Below are positions 56,690 to 64,000 of a DNA stretch of 64,000 nt, one piece after another. The DNA comes from Solirubrobacter soli DSM 22325 (lineage in GTDB: Bacteria; Actinomycetota; Thermoleophilia; Solirubrobacterales; Solirubrobacteraceae), in contig NZ_KE384069.1 of NCBI RefSeq assembly GCF_000423665.1, positions 361,588-425,587 on the forward strand, in the 5' to 3' direction. Numbering within the stretch: position 1 is the first letter of the stretch; the number at the start of each line of letters is the position of its first letter. The position numbers and the translations under genes were made by a program. Under the pieces are notes generated by a model. That model did not search any database. It saw only the letters and a list, made by a program, of their open reading frames with translations, and was not told where the DNA came from.

Positions 56690-58662
56690 AATCGCAGCTC
56701 AAGCGGCAGCTGGGCTCGCCCGCGCTGTTCGGGATCGTCCAGGGCTTCATCGCCGCCTCGATCTACTTCTCGACCGGCCTGGTCGCGGAGCGGGCGCTCG
56801 GCCTGACCTGGGCGGTCTTCCTGGCCGGCGGCGTCCTGTTCGCCGTGATCGTGCCGTCCTACGTCGAGGGCGCCTCGCTGCACCAGGAGCGCGGCGGGGC
56901 GACCGTGATCGCCCGCTACGCGTTCAACGAGCTCGTCAGCTTCATCGCCGGGTGGGCGATCTGCCTCGACTACCTGATCCTCGTCGCGCTCTGCGCGTTC
57001 GCCTCGACCGACTACCTCGGCCTGTTCTGGGACGGCTTCAACGACGGGCTCGTCGAGTTCCTGACCGCGAGCGCGATCGTCCTCTACGTCGCGCTGATGG
57101 CGATCCGCGGGGCCGGCGCGCTGCACTTCGAGCGCGCGGCGTTCATCGTGCTCGGCGACCTGATCCTGCAGCTGCTGCTGGTCGCGTTCGGCATGGCGCT
57201 GATCTTCCAGCCCGAGGTGCTGACCGACCCGACGTCGATCGCCGGCGCGCCGTCGCTGGAGGACATGATCTTCGCGTTCCCGCTGGTCCTGGTGGCCTTC
57301 AGCGGCATCGACGCCTCCTCGGGCCTCGCCGGCCAGGTCGCGATCGGCCGCGCCGGCCTGCGCCGCCTGATCGGCGTCCGGCTCGTCGCGGCGATGGTGC
57401 CGTACCTGGGTATCGCGCTCGTCGCGAGCGCCGCGCTGCCCCCGACCGACGGGAAGTGGGTCGAGGCGCCGCTGATCGGCGTCGCCGACGCGTTCGATCA
57501 GGCGTGGCTGCGCGAGCCCGCGAAGTACCTCGTGGCGATCTCGGCGCTGCTGATCCTCGTCAGCGCCTCCCAGGCGGCCATGCTCGGCCTCTCACGGCTC
57601 GGCTACGCGCTCGCGGTCAACCGACAGATCCCGTCGAAGATGGGGTCGCTCTCGCGGTCGCGGGCGACGCCGGTCGGGATCATCGGGTTCGGCGCCGTTT
57701 GCGCGATCGGCCTGCTGATCCCAGCCGACCTCGAGTTCCTCGCCGCGATCTGCGCGTTCGGGGCGACGATCGCCTTCACCATCGTGGGCGCCTCGGTCGT
57801 GCGGCTGCGCTACAAGGAGCCGACCCGCGACCGTCCGTACCGGATGCCGCTCAACGTGCCGTTCCGCGGCGGGTCGCTGCCGGTCCCGGCGGCGCTGTGC
57901 GTCGTGATGTCGGTCATCGCCTTCGTCGCGTTGCTCGTCGAGCACGGCAGCGCGCGCTGGGTCGGCGTGATCTGGATGCTCGCGGGCGTCTCGCTCTACC
58001 TCGGCTACCGGCTGTCGCAGGGCAAGTCCGTCCTGAAGCGCGTGACGGTGCCGGAGGCGGCGCTGACGCGGCGCGCCGCCGAGGCCGAGTTCGGCTCGAT
58101 GCTCGTCCCGGTCCTCGGCACCCCGCTCGACGACGACATCATGCAGACCGCGGGCCGGCTGGCGATGGAGGAGAACGAGGACGAGGGCGAGGGCGGCGCG
58201 GTCATCGAGGCGCTGTGGATCTTCGAGGTGCCGATGTCGCTCCCGCTCGACACGCGCGTGCCCGACTCCGAGCTCAAGCGTGCCCGGGCCGCGTTGAACC
58301 GCGCCAAGGCGGTGGGGGAGGAGTACCAGGGGGTCGAGGTCGCCACGGCGGTCGTGCGCGCCCGCAAGGCCGGGCAGGCGATCGTGCGTGAGGCCAAGCG
58401 CCGCGGCGTCGAGGCGATCGTGCTGGCCGCGGAGGAACCGACCCGCGTCGGCGGCGGCCTGCGGCTGGGCGGCAAGCCGGGGCTGCACGACACCAGCGTG
58501 GGGGAGACGACCCGCTACGTGGTCAACAAGGCACATTGCCGCGTGATCCTGACCGCGCCGCCCTCCACCCGCGTGCTGGACCCGACCGGGCCGGTGCCCG
58601 CGGACGCGCCGCTTCCGCTCGGCCATTCCGTCGGCGTGTCCGATTCCAACGGCTCTCGCTAG
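56686..58662 (+). CDS. Second APC-superfamily permease with a universal stress protein domain
   Basis: The 658-residue protein has the same architecture as the permease two genes upstream: about 12 helices, starting FGIVQGFIAASIYFSTGLVAERALGLTWAVF. The helix 6 region is FAFPLVLVAFSGIDASSGLAGQVAIGRAGLRRLIGV, and a UspA-like domain lies at about residues 460-630 (EFGSMLVPVLGTPLDDDIMQ...VVRARKAGQAIVREAKRRGVEAIVL). The sequences have diverged enough that two distinct substrates, or a heteromer, are possible. Confidence 0.85.
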   Translation: MKSQLKRQLGSPALFGIVQGFIAASIYFSTGLVAERALGLTWAVFLAGGVLFAVIVPSYVEGASLHQERGGATVIARYAFNELVSFIAGWAICLDYLILVALCAFASTDYLGLFWDGFNDGLVEFLTASAIVLYVALMAIRGAGALHFERAAFIVLGDLILQLLLVAFGMALIFQPEVLTDPTSIAGAPSLEDMIFAFPLVLVAFSGIDASSGLAGQVAIGRAGLRRLIGVRLVAAMVPYLGIALVASAALPPTDGKWVEAPLIGVADAFDQAWLREPAKYLVAISALLILVSASQAAMLGLSRLGYALAVNRQIPSKMGSLSRSRATPVGIIGFGAVCAIGLLIPADLEFLAAICAFGATIAFTIVGASVVRLRYKEPTRDRPYRMPLNVPFRGGSLPVPAALCVVMSVIAFVALLVEHGSARWVGVIWMLAGVSLYLGYRLSQGKSVLKRVTVPEAALTRRAAEAEFGSMLVPVLGTPLDDDIMQTAGRLAMEENEDEGEGGAVIEALWIFEVPMSLPLDTRVPDSELKRARAALNRAKAVGEEYQGVEVATAVVRARKAGQAIVREAKRRGVEAIVLAAEEPTRVGGGLRLGGKPGLHDTSVGETTRYVVNKAHCRVILTAPPSTRVLDPTGPVPADAPLPLGHSVGVSDSNGSR

Positions 58663-58665
58663 GCT
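58660..58665 (+). promoter_or_regulatory. Possible internal leaderless -10 for the TrkA-type genes
   Basis: TAGGCT ends 7 bases before GTG 58673 and overlaps the permease stop codon. Confidence 0.4.
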
Positions 58666-58672
58666 CTCGCAC

Positions 58673-59095
58673 GTGTTCGTACTCGTGGTCGGGGCGGGGC
58701 GCGTCGGAGCGGCGCTTGCCACTTCAGCGTTGGGCAATGGTCACATCGTGTCGGTCCTCGACGAGGACCCGCTCTCGCACGAGCGGTTGGACGTCGAGCT
58801 CGGGCGCTCCTGGGAGGAAGCGGGCGGCCGCTTCACGATCGGGACGGCGCTGGAGGTCGACGCGCTGATCGAGGCCGGGGTCGAGGAGGCCGACGTCTTC
58901 ATCGCCTCCACCAACGGCGACAACACGAACCTGGTCGTCGCGCAGATCGCGCAGCGCCGGTTCGAGGTCGACCGGGTGATCGCCCGCGTGCTCGACCCAC
59001 GCCGCGCGGCGTGGTACTCCGAGCAGGGCCTGCAGACGATCTGCCCGACGCAGATCGCGATCGAGCAGCTTCAACAGGCGGCGTTCAGCGAATAA
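58673..59095 (+). CDS. TrkA-N domain protein (NAD-binding, no C-terminal domain)
   Basis: The 140-residue protein is a single TrkA-N/RCK_N Rossmann module: LVVGAGRVGAALATSALGNGHIVSVLDEDP, VFIASTNGDNTNLVVAQIAQRRF, and VIARVLDPRRAAWYSEQG. It lacks the TrkA-C ligand domain, so it must work with the next gene. Paired TrkA-type genes beside an APC permease are also known in mycobacteria (ceoB/ceoC region). It shares one base with the next start (TAATG). Confidence 0.87.
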   Translation: MFVLVVGAGRVGAALATSALGNGHIVSVLDEDPLSHERLDVELGRSWEEAGGRFTIGTALEVDALIEAGVEEADVFIASTNGDNTNLVVAQIAQRRFEVDRVIARVLDPRRAAWYSEQGLQTICPTQIAIEQLQQAAFSE

Positions 59096-59778
59096 TGGAC
59101 TCAGGGCTCTACGTCATCATCGCCGGCGCGGGCAAGGTCGGCTGGAACCTCGCGCGCGAGCTCCTCGAGAAGGGGCATGAGGTCACCTGCATCGAGCAGG
59201 ACCGGCGCCGCTACCTGACCGTCGAGCAGGAGCTCGAGCACGCCGTCCAGTACGGTGACGCGACCGAGCTGTGGGTGCTCGAGCGCGCCGGCATCCAGCG
59301 CGCGGACCTCGTGGTCGCGGTCACCGGCGACGACGAGGACAACCTCCTGATCTGCCAGGTCGCCAAGGAGAAGTACCTCTGCGAGCGGATCATCGCTCGC
59401 GTCAACAACCCGCGGAACCTGGACCACTTCAAGCTGCTCGGCATCCAGCCGGCGGTCAGCGCCACGGATCTGATCCTGCGCCTGATCGAGCACGAGGTGC
59501 CGCGCTACGGCCTCGTCCACCTGCTCGACCTGCCGGAGGAGCGGCTCGAGATCATCGAGCTGGTCGTGTCCGACGACGCCCCCGCGGCGGGGCAGGCGAT
59601 CGCGCAGATGGGGCTGCCGGACGGCGCCCTGGTGATCTCCGTGCTGCGCGGCGGCTCCGGGTTCGTGCCCAAGGCCGACACCGTCGTCGAGGCCGGAGAT
59701 GAGGTTCTCGTGGTCCTCGATCCGGGAATCGAGGACGACATCACCGCGAAATTCGTCGGTGAGAACGGTCGCGGATAG
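59095..59778 (+). CDS. trkA: TrkA-type potassium uptake regulatory protein (TrkA-N + TrkA-C)
   Basis: The 227-residue protein has a TrkA-N domain (IIAGAGKVGWNLARELLEKGHEVTCIEQD, VAVTGDDEDNLLICQVAKEKYLCERIIARVNNPRN) and a TrkA-C domain (about residues 140-220: LEIIELVVSDDAPAAGQAIAQMGLPDGALVISVLR...GDEVLVVLDPG). Such proteins gate K+ carriers according to nucleotide ligands. Together with the preceding TrkA-N gene it probably regulates the upstream permeases. No TrkH/TrkG subunit is present in the window. Confidence 0.87.
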   Translation: MDSGLYVIIAGAGKVGWNLARELLEKGHEVTCIEQDRRRYLTVEQELEHAVQYGDATELWVLERAGIQRADLVVAVTGDDEDNLLICQVAKEKYLCERIIARVNNPRNLDHFKLLGIQPAVSATDLILRLIEHEVPRYGLVHLLDLPEERLEIIELVVSDDAPAAGQAIAQMGLPDGALVISVLRGGSGFVPKADTVVEAGDEVLVVLDPGIEDDITAKFVGENGRG

Positions 59779-59819
59779 CGGCTAAGGCTCCGTTCCCGTA
59801 CCATTCGCCACTAAGAGAG

Positions 59820-59912
59820 ATCTCGCCGCCGCCGGAGCGGTTACCCCCCGCTCCGCCTGCGAACAAGGGCACCCCTCCGCCCTGGGCCCAGTGGGCATTG
59901 GCGGCGCGAGCG
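59820..59912 (+). other. Candidate structured RNA with three stems
   Basis: The 247-base gap between convergent genes holds a possible branched fold: CTCGCCGCC (from about 59822) with GGCGGCGCGAG (59900-59910) as closing stem. Inside are GGAGCGG/CCGCTCC (59834-59840/59848-59854) and AGGGC/GCCCT (59866-59870/59879-59883). It is followed by a strong terminator. I recognise no known RNA family. It may be a 3'UTR or a small RNA. Confidence 0.35.
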
Positions 59913-59915
59913 GCA

Positions 59916-59947
59916 GGCCGTCCGTCCCTTCCCCGGGACGGGCGGCC
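59916..59947 (+). terminator. Terminator hairpin between trkA and the Crp-type gene
   Basis: GGCCGTCCGTCCC (59916-59928) pairs with GGGACGGGCGGCC (59935-59947), with one mismatch, around a TTCCCC loop. It can act on both strands. Confidence 0.65.
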
Positions 59948-60025
59948 CTCCGCCGCACCCCGGATCAGACAACAGCTCGTGAAGGTCGGATGATCGGGGT
60001 GGGGCGGTGGGGATGTCTGCCGTTA

Positions 60026-60784
60026 CTACGCTGTGTGCCGCTCGAACGCGATGCTTGAGCGGTCTTCAACCGGGCGCTGGCGCGGCTCAGGCGGTTCGCC
60101 GAGCAGGAGCCAGCCGCCGTCGGGACGGCGCTCGACCTCGCCACGCGCGATCAGCTGACCGAGCGCGGTGGTGACCGAGGGGCGACGCGCGCCGACCATG
60201 CCGGCGAGCGTGCGGTGCGGGAGCCGTAGTGAGACGACCACGCCGTTGGACGAGACCCGCCCCCAGCGCTCCGCCAGACACCACAGGAGTGCAAGAAGCC
60301 TGTCATCCACGCGGGTCAAATGGGCGATCGCTTGCATCACGACCAGCCGTTCGGCACGACGGGCCGCGCGCTCGACGAGCGACGCGAAGATCTCAGGCCA
60401 CTGCGCGGCTCGCACCGCGAGCGCCTGATCGATCACAGCGAGCCGCACGGTGGAGAGCGCGCTCCACTCGACGGTGCGGGGCAGCAGGACCTCGGCGTCC
60501 CGATCCTCCCAGGCTCTGAGGAGGTCGCCCGGGCCGAGCAGCTCGGCGCACGGGTGGTCGCCGACGATGGCCTCTCTGACGAGAAGGCCGTCGAGGACGA
60601 GCAGTCCGATCGGATTCGTCCCTCCGGCAAGCGCGCGTGCGGGCGACCACGGGCCGCGCGGCACGTCGATCGCGCGGGCGAAGAGACGTTGACTGACCTC
60701 GCGAACACGTCGCGGATCGAGCCCGCGGGCGAGCTCGGGGTCTGCTTCGAGAAGCTGTACGGAGCCGTTACCGGCGTCTGGCAT
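60026..60784 (-). CDS. Crp/Fnr-family transcriptional regulator
   Basis: The 252-residue protein has an N-terminal cyclic-nucleotide-binding-type barrel (LVLDGLLVREAIVGDHPCAELLGPGDLLRAWED) and a dimerisation helix. The C-terminal winged helix is LPHRTLAGMVGARRPSVTTALGQLIARGEVERRPDGGWLLLG. ATG 60784 has GAGGG nine bases upstream; the longer open frame would run across the tRNA gene. The effector is not clear: the usual cAMP-binding Arg-Thr/Ser signature is not evident. The target genes are unknown. Confidence 0.88.
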   Translation of the reverse strand: MPDAGNGSVQLLEADPELARGLDPRRVREVSQRLFARAIDVPRGPWSPARALAGGTNPIGLLVLDGLLVREAIVGDHPCAELLGPGDLLRAWEDRDAEVLLPRTVEWSALSTVRLAVIDQALAVRAAQWPEIFASLVERAARRAERLVVMQAIAHLTRVDDRLLALLWCLAERWGRVSSNGVVVSLRLPHRTLAGMVGARRPSVTTALGQLIARGEVERRPDGGWLLLGEPPEPRQRPVEDRSSIAFERHTA

Positions 60785-60903
60785 TACGAGCGAACCCTCG
60801 TCGTTCGAAGGGAGCGGGCATCCCCACTGGGCCGACCTGCAATGTAGCGCTGAGAATACCCGTGTGGAAGGACATCGGACGGGGCAGTCCGCTGACGTCG
60901 TCC

Positions 60904-60909
60904 TATACT
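60904..60909 (+). promoter_or_regulatory. Probable -10 of the tRNA-Gln gene
   Basis: TATACT lies 15 bases before the tRNA 5' end. A convincing -35 is not seen 17 bases upstream. Confidence 0.5.
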
Positions 60910-60924
60910 GCAGCGCCGACCCGT

Positions 60925-60996
60925 TGCCGGGTGGTGTAATTGGCAGCACGCCAGATTCTGGCTCTGGTAGTTGGGGTTCGAGTCCCTGCCCGGCAG
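60925..60996 (+). tRNA. tRNA-Gln (anticodon CTG)
   Basis: A full cloverleaf is visible. The acceptor stem TGCCGGG (60925-60931) pairs with CCCGGCA (60989-60995), and the D stem is GTG/CAC. The anticodon stem CCAGA/TCTGG has loop TTCTGGC (anticodon 60958-60960, CTG). The T arm TGGGG/CCCTG has loop TTCGAGT. The discriminator base is G. The CCA end is not encoded. It reads codon CAG. Confidence 0.95.
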
Positions 60997-60998
60997 CT

Positions 60999-61673
60999 TT
61001 GACCGGTTCGGTCACCATCGCGGAGCGTTTCAACGGTCCGCCGGGGACCGGCAACGGTGGCTACGTCTGCGGGCTCGTCGCGAGTGAGATCGGGACGAGC
61101 GCGCAGGTGAGCCTCTTTCTGCCGCCGCCGCTCGGCGTGCCGCTGACCCTGCAACGCACCGTTCCGGGCATCGTGCGGCTGTTGAACGGCGACGCGGTCG
61201 TGGCCGAGGGCCGCGACGGCACGCCCACCGTCTCGCTGCCCACGCCGCCGTCGGTCGAGGAGGCCCGCGACGCCTCGTCGCACTTCCAGGGCTTCGAAGA
61301 GCACGCGTTTCCCACCTGTTACGTCTGCGGACCGGAGCGCCCGGACGGCCTGCGGGTCTTCCCGGGGCCGCACGACGGCGGGCTCGCCTGCACCTGGACG
61401 CCCACGTCGCCCGACCCGGCGTTCGTCTGGGCGGCGCTCGACTGCCCGTCCGGCTTCGCGTGCATGCCGCATGGGTCGGCGAGCGTCCTGGCGTCGATGA
61501 CGGCGCTCGTGCCCGCGCCGGTCGACGTCGGCCGCGAGTACGTGATCAGCGCGTGGAAGATCTCCTCCGAGGGCCGCAAGCATCGCGGGGCGTCGGCGCT
61601 GTTCGACGACTCCGGCGCCGTCGTGGCCTATGCGGAGGCGCTCTGGATCACTTTGCGGACTCGAACCGCGTAG
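60999..61673 (+). CDS. Hotdog-fold (thioesterase-like) protein starting at the tRNA 3' end
   Basis: The 224-residue protein has an N-terminal RFNGPPGTGNGGYVCGLVAS motif typical of actinobacterial thioesterase-like hotdog proteins, HAFPTCYVCGPERPDGL with a CxxC pair, and WAALDCPSGFA. The only start that keeps the N-terminal motif is TTG 60999, two bases after the tRNA. The gene must therefore be expressed on the same transcript as the tRNA or be leaderless after tRNA processing. The substrate is unknown. Confidence 0.78.
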   Translation: MTGSVTIAERFNGPPGTGNGGYVCGLVASEIGTSAQVSLFLPPPLGVPLTLQRTVPGIVRLLNGDAVVAEGRDGTPTVSLPTPPSVEEARDASSHFQGFEEHAFPTCYVCGPERPDGLRVFPGPHDGGLACTWTPTSPDPAFVWAALDCPSGFACMPHGSASVLASMTALVPAPVDVGREYVISAWKISSEGRKHRGASALFDDSGAVVAYAEALWITLRTRTA

Positions 61674-61685
61674 CGGCTCCAGCGC

Positions 61686-61691
61686 TAGGGT
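61686..61691 (+). promoter_or_regulatory. Leaderless -10 of hen1
   Basis: TAGGGT ends 9 bases before GTG 61701 in the 27-base gap after the hotdog gene. Confidence 0.5.
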
Positions 61692-61700
61692 GGCGCGGCG

Positions 61701-62945
61701 GTGCTGCTCACCCTCACCACCACCCACCGGCCGGCGACCGACCTCGGCTTCCTCCTGCACAAGCACCCGGAGCGCGTGCAGCGGTTCTCGTTGCCGTTCG
61801 GGGCCGCGCACGTCTTCTATCCGGAGGCGTCGGAGGAACGCTGCTCGTGCGCGCTGCTGATGGAGGTCGACCCGGTCGGGCTCGTGCGGCGCGGGGCGTC
61901 CTCCTTCGCCCTGGCCGAGTACGTCAACGACCGGCCGTACGTGGCGTCCTCCTTCCTGTCGGTGGCGATCGTGACCGTGTTCAAGACCGCGATGCAGGCG
62001 CCCGACCACGAGCCGTGGCCGTTCGTCGCGTCCGTTCCCGCCGTGCGCGGCTCCGAAGAGCTGGTGCGGCGGCTGTTCGAGCCGCTCGGCTACGCGGTCT
62101 CGGTCTCGGGGTTCGGCCGCTACGTCGCGTTGGAGTTGACCGCGACGGTCCGACTTTCGGCGTTGCTCACCCATCTGTACGTGCTGCTGCCGGTGCTCGA
62201 CGACGAGAAGCACTATTGGGTCGACGACGCCGAGGTGGAGAAGCTGCGCCGGCGCGGCGAGGGGTGGCTCGACACGCACCCGGAGCGCGAGCTGATCGCT
62301 CGCCGCTATCTGAAGCACGAGCGACGGCTGTTCGCGGAGTTCGTCTCGCCGCGCGAGGAGTCGCTCGAGGAGCGCGTCTCGCTGCGCGACCACCGGCTCG
62401 GGGCCGTGCAGGCGGCGCTGAAGGCCTCCGGCGCTCGTCGCGTCCTCGATCTCGGGTGCGGGCCGGGCGCGCTGCTGGAGCGGCTCGTGCGCGACGGCTA
62501 CGAGGTCGTCACGGGCGTCGACGTCTCGCCGCGGGCGCTGGAGATCGCCGCGCGCCGCGTGCGCGGTGACGTGACCCTGCTGCAGAGCCCGCTGACGTAT
62601 CGCGACAAGCGGCTGCGCGGGTACGACGCGGCCGCCCTGGTCGAGGTCATCGAGCACCTCGACCCGCCGCGGCTCGCGGCGCTCGAGGCGAACGTCTTCG
62701 GGTCGGCGCAGCCGTCGTGCGTGGTCGTGACGACGCCGAACGCCGAGTACAACCGGATGTGGGAGACGCTGCCGGCGGGGACCTTCCGGCACCCGGACCA
62801 CCGGTTCGAGTTCACGCGGGCGCAGTTCGCCGCCTGGGCGGCCTCGGTCGCTGAGACGCACGGCTACGAGGTTCGGTTCCTGCCGGTCGGGCCGGAGGAC
62901 GCTGCCGTGGGCGCGCCGACGCAGATGGCGGTGTTCTCACGATGA
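61701..62945 (+). CDS. hen1: 3'-terminal RNA ribose 2'-O-methyltransferase Hen1
   Basis: Bacterial Hen1 methylates the 2'-OH at the cut site during Pnkp-dependent RNA repair, so the repaired RNA resists renewed cleavage. The 414-residue protein has the bacterial N-terminal domain (LTLTTTHRPATDLGFLLHKHPERVQ ... SSFLSVAIVTVFKTAM) that activates Pnkp. The C-terminal methyltransferase has VLDLGCGPGALLERL (SAM), VVTGVDVSPRALEIA and the metal-site LVEVIEHLDPPR, with FRHPDHRFEFTRAQFAAWA (ExxE/H-type ligands). It overlaps pnkp by ATGA. Confidence 0.95.
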   Translation: MLLTLTTTHRPATDLGFLLHKHPERVQRFSLPFGAAHVFYPEASEERCSCALLMEVDPVGLVRRGASSFALAEYVNDRPYVASSFLSVAIVTVFKTAMQAPDHEPWPFVASVPAVRGSEELVRRLFEPLGYAVSVSGFGRYVALELTATVRLSALLTHLYVLLPVLDDEKHYWVDDAEVEKLRRRGEGWLDTHPERELIARRYLKHERRLFAEFVSPREESLEERVSLRDHRLGAVQAALKASGARRVLDLGCGPGALLERLVRDGYEVVTGVDVSPRALEIAARRVRGDVTLLQSPLTYRDKRLRGYDAAALVEVIEHLDPPRLAALEANVFGSAQPSCVVVTTPNAEYNRMWETLPAGTFRHPDHRFEFTRAQFAAWAASVAETHGYEVRFLPVGPEDAAVGAPTQMAVFSR

Positions 62946-64000
62946 GGATCGAGCTGCCGGAGCCCTGCCTGGTCGTGCTGATCGGCGCCACGGGGTCGGG
63001 GAAGTCGACGTTCGCGGCCACGCACTTCCTCGCCTCCGAGGTGGTGTCGTCGGACTTCTGCCGGGCGCTGGTCTCCGACGACCCCAACGACCAGAGCGCG
63101 ACCGACGACGCGTTCGCGGTGCTGCACGAGATCGCCGCGCGCCGGCTGCGACGCGGCAAGCTGACGGTCGTCGACGCCACCAACGTCCAGAAGGAGTCGC
63201 GGGCGGCGTTGCTCCGGGTCGCGCGCGAGCACGACCTGTTCGCGGTGGCGATCGTGCTCGACACGCCGGACGACGTGTGCGCGAAGCGCAACGCCTCGCG
63301 GCCGGACCGCGACTTCGGCTCGCACGTCATCCACCGCCAGCGGCGTGATCTGAAACGCTCGTTGAAGTTCCTCCAGCGCGAGGGGTTCCGGCGGGTGTCG
63401 ATCGTGCGGCCGGACGACGAGGTGACGATCGCGCGGGCGCCGATGTGGACGGACCGGCGGGCCGAGACCGGCCCGTTCGACATCATCGGCGACGTCCACG
63501 GCTGCTTCGACGAGCTGGTCTCGCTGTTGGCCTCGCTCGGCTACGTGGACGGAGTGCACCCGCAGGGGCGCCGGTTGGTGTTCGTCGGCGACCTCGTGGA
63601 TCGTGGGCCGGGCGTCGTCGACGTGCTGCGGCTCGTGATGGGACTCGACGACGCCATCGTCGTCCCGGGCAACCACGACGCCAAGCTCGTGCGCAAGCTC
63701 TCGGGGCGAGACGTGCAGATCACGCACGGCCTGGCCGAGTCGTTGGAGCAGCTCGGCGGCGAACCGCCGGAGTTCGTCGACGCCGTGCGCGAGTACCTGC
63801 ATGGGCTCGTGTCGCACGCGGTGCTGGACGGCGGGCGGCTGTGCGTCGCGCACGCGGGGATGCCCGAGCGCTACCAGGGCCGCGGCTCGCGGCGGGTGCG
63901 CGAGTTCGCGCTGTACGGCGAGACCACGGGGGAGACCGACGAGTTCGGCCTGCCGGTCCGTGGCGCGTGGGCGTCCGACTACCGCGGCTCGGCCGTCGTC
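62942..64000 (+). CDS. pnkp: Polynucleotide kinase-phosphatase Pnkp (3' truncated by the window)
   Basis: Pnkp heals and seals broken RNA ends; the full enzyme has kinase, phosphatase and ligase domains. The 353 residues present show the 5'-kinase (LVVLIGATGSGKSTFAATHF, SSDFCRALVSDD, VVDATNVQ) and the binuclear metallophosphatase (DIIGDVHGCFDEL, LVFVGDLVDRGPGVVDV, VPGNHDAKL, LCVAHAGMP). The C-terminal adenylyltransferase/ligase lies beyond the right edge. The hen1-pnkp order and ATGA overlap are typical of the system. Confidence 0.95.
   Translation, partial: MRIELPEPCLVVLIGATGSGKSTFAATHFLASEVVSSDFCRALVSDDPNDQSATDDAFAVLHEIAARRLRRGKLTVVDATNVQKESRAALLRVAREHDLFAVAIVLDTPDDVCAKRNASRPDRDFGSHVIHRQRRDLKRSLKFLQREGFRRVSIVRPDDEVTIARAPMWTDRRAETGPFDIIGDVHGCFDELVSLLASLGYVDGVHPQGRRLVFVGDLVDRGPGVVDVLRLVMGLDDAIVVPGNHDAKLVRKLSGRDVQITHGLAESLEQLGGEPPEFVDAVREYLHGLVSHAVLDGGRLCVAHAGMPERYQGRGSRRVREFALYGETTGETDEFGLPVRGAWASDYRGSAVV

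Noticed and set aside
59821..59910. SRP RNA, tmRNA or a cobalamin riboswitch in the trkA-crp gap
   Set aside because: Several stems are present, but the conserved SRP tetraloop region, the tmRNA ends and the B12-box sequence are not found on either strand.
60864..60998. N-terminal extension of the hotdog gene across the tRNA
   Set aside because: The open frame reads through the tRNA-Gln gene; the conserved protein motif begins only after 60999.
1..64000. Insertion sequences, prophage, restriction-modification or toxin-antitoxin genes
   Set aside because: I saw no transposase, integrase, phage structural, restriction or toxin motifs in any gene-like frame.

Overview
The window is very GC-rich, is packed with genes on both strands, and carries no insertion sequence, phage gene or CRISPR array. 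The mix of an actinobacterial-type LexA box, Rex, a DUF3367 (AftD-like) glycosyltransferase, TANNNT promoters placed for leaderless mRNAs, GTG/TTG starts and many 4-base ATGA/GTGA gene overlaps suggests an actinobacterium. The overall gene content fits the Thermoleophilia/Solirubrobacterales best, but this placement is an inference from content, not from a marker-gene search.

Layout. 1-5700: the 3' end of a secreted-protein gene, SOS-controlled uvrA, then an MFS drug exporter and its MarR regulator. 5700-14300: a LysM/lytic transglycosylase, a hexapeptide acetyltransferase, a phosphate-transport unit (DUF47-Pit-mini membrane protein), a pantothenate operon (Rossmann/DUF2520-panC-panB), a family 4 uracil-DNA glycosylase, a Cys/Met-metabolism PLP enzyme and a GNAT enzyme. 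14300-42600: a long cell-surface glycan region of about 28 kb. It contains glycosyltransferases, a secreted glycosidase, a flippase, an O-antigen ligase-like polymerase, two tandem YfhO-like membrane proteins, an acyltransferase, the AftD-like enzyme and a glycosyltransferase fused to a flippase. A primary-type sigma factor gene and an inactive-looking HD-GYP membrane protein sit within it. 42600-50700: one tightly overlapping run that joins an LPxTG surface protein, the t6A tRNA-modification genes tsaE-tsaB-tsaD with rimI, a catalytically dead subtilisin-like membrane protein, a glutaredoxin-like protein, Rex, a YbdK-type ligase and DUF1844. 50700-54600: a proton-pumping pyrophosphatase, a SnoaL-like protein, a LysR regulator and an isochorismatase-family hydrolase. 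54600-59800: two APC permeases with universal-stress-protein tails, a 50-residue membrane protein and two TrkA-type NAD-binding proteins. 60000-64000: a Crp/Fnr-type regulator, tRNA-Gln(CTG), a hotdog-like protein, and the Hen1-Pnkp RNA repair pair, with pnkp running off the end.

Themes. Many first genes of transcription units (18 by my reading) have a TANNNT hexamer 6-10 bases before the start codon and no Shine-Dalgarno sequence, which points to widespread leaderless transcription. The most unusual proteins are the glycosyltransferase-flippase fusion, the pseudo-subtilase inside the t6A/redox operon, the degenerate HD-GYP protein and the AftD-like enzyme. Repeat structures stand out at 23317-23660 (three tandem arrays between genes), 34270-34545 (36-bp repeats in a coding region) and 39224-39268 (a perfect 17-bp inverted repeat inside a gene).
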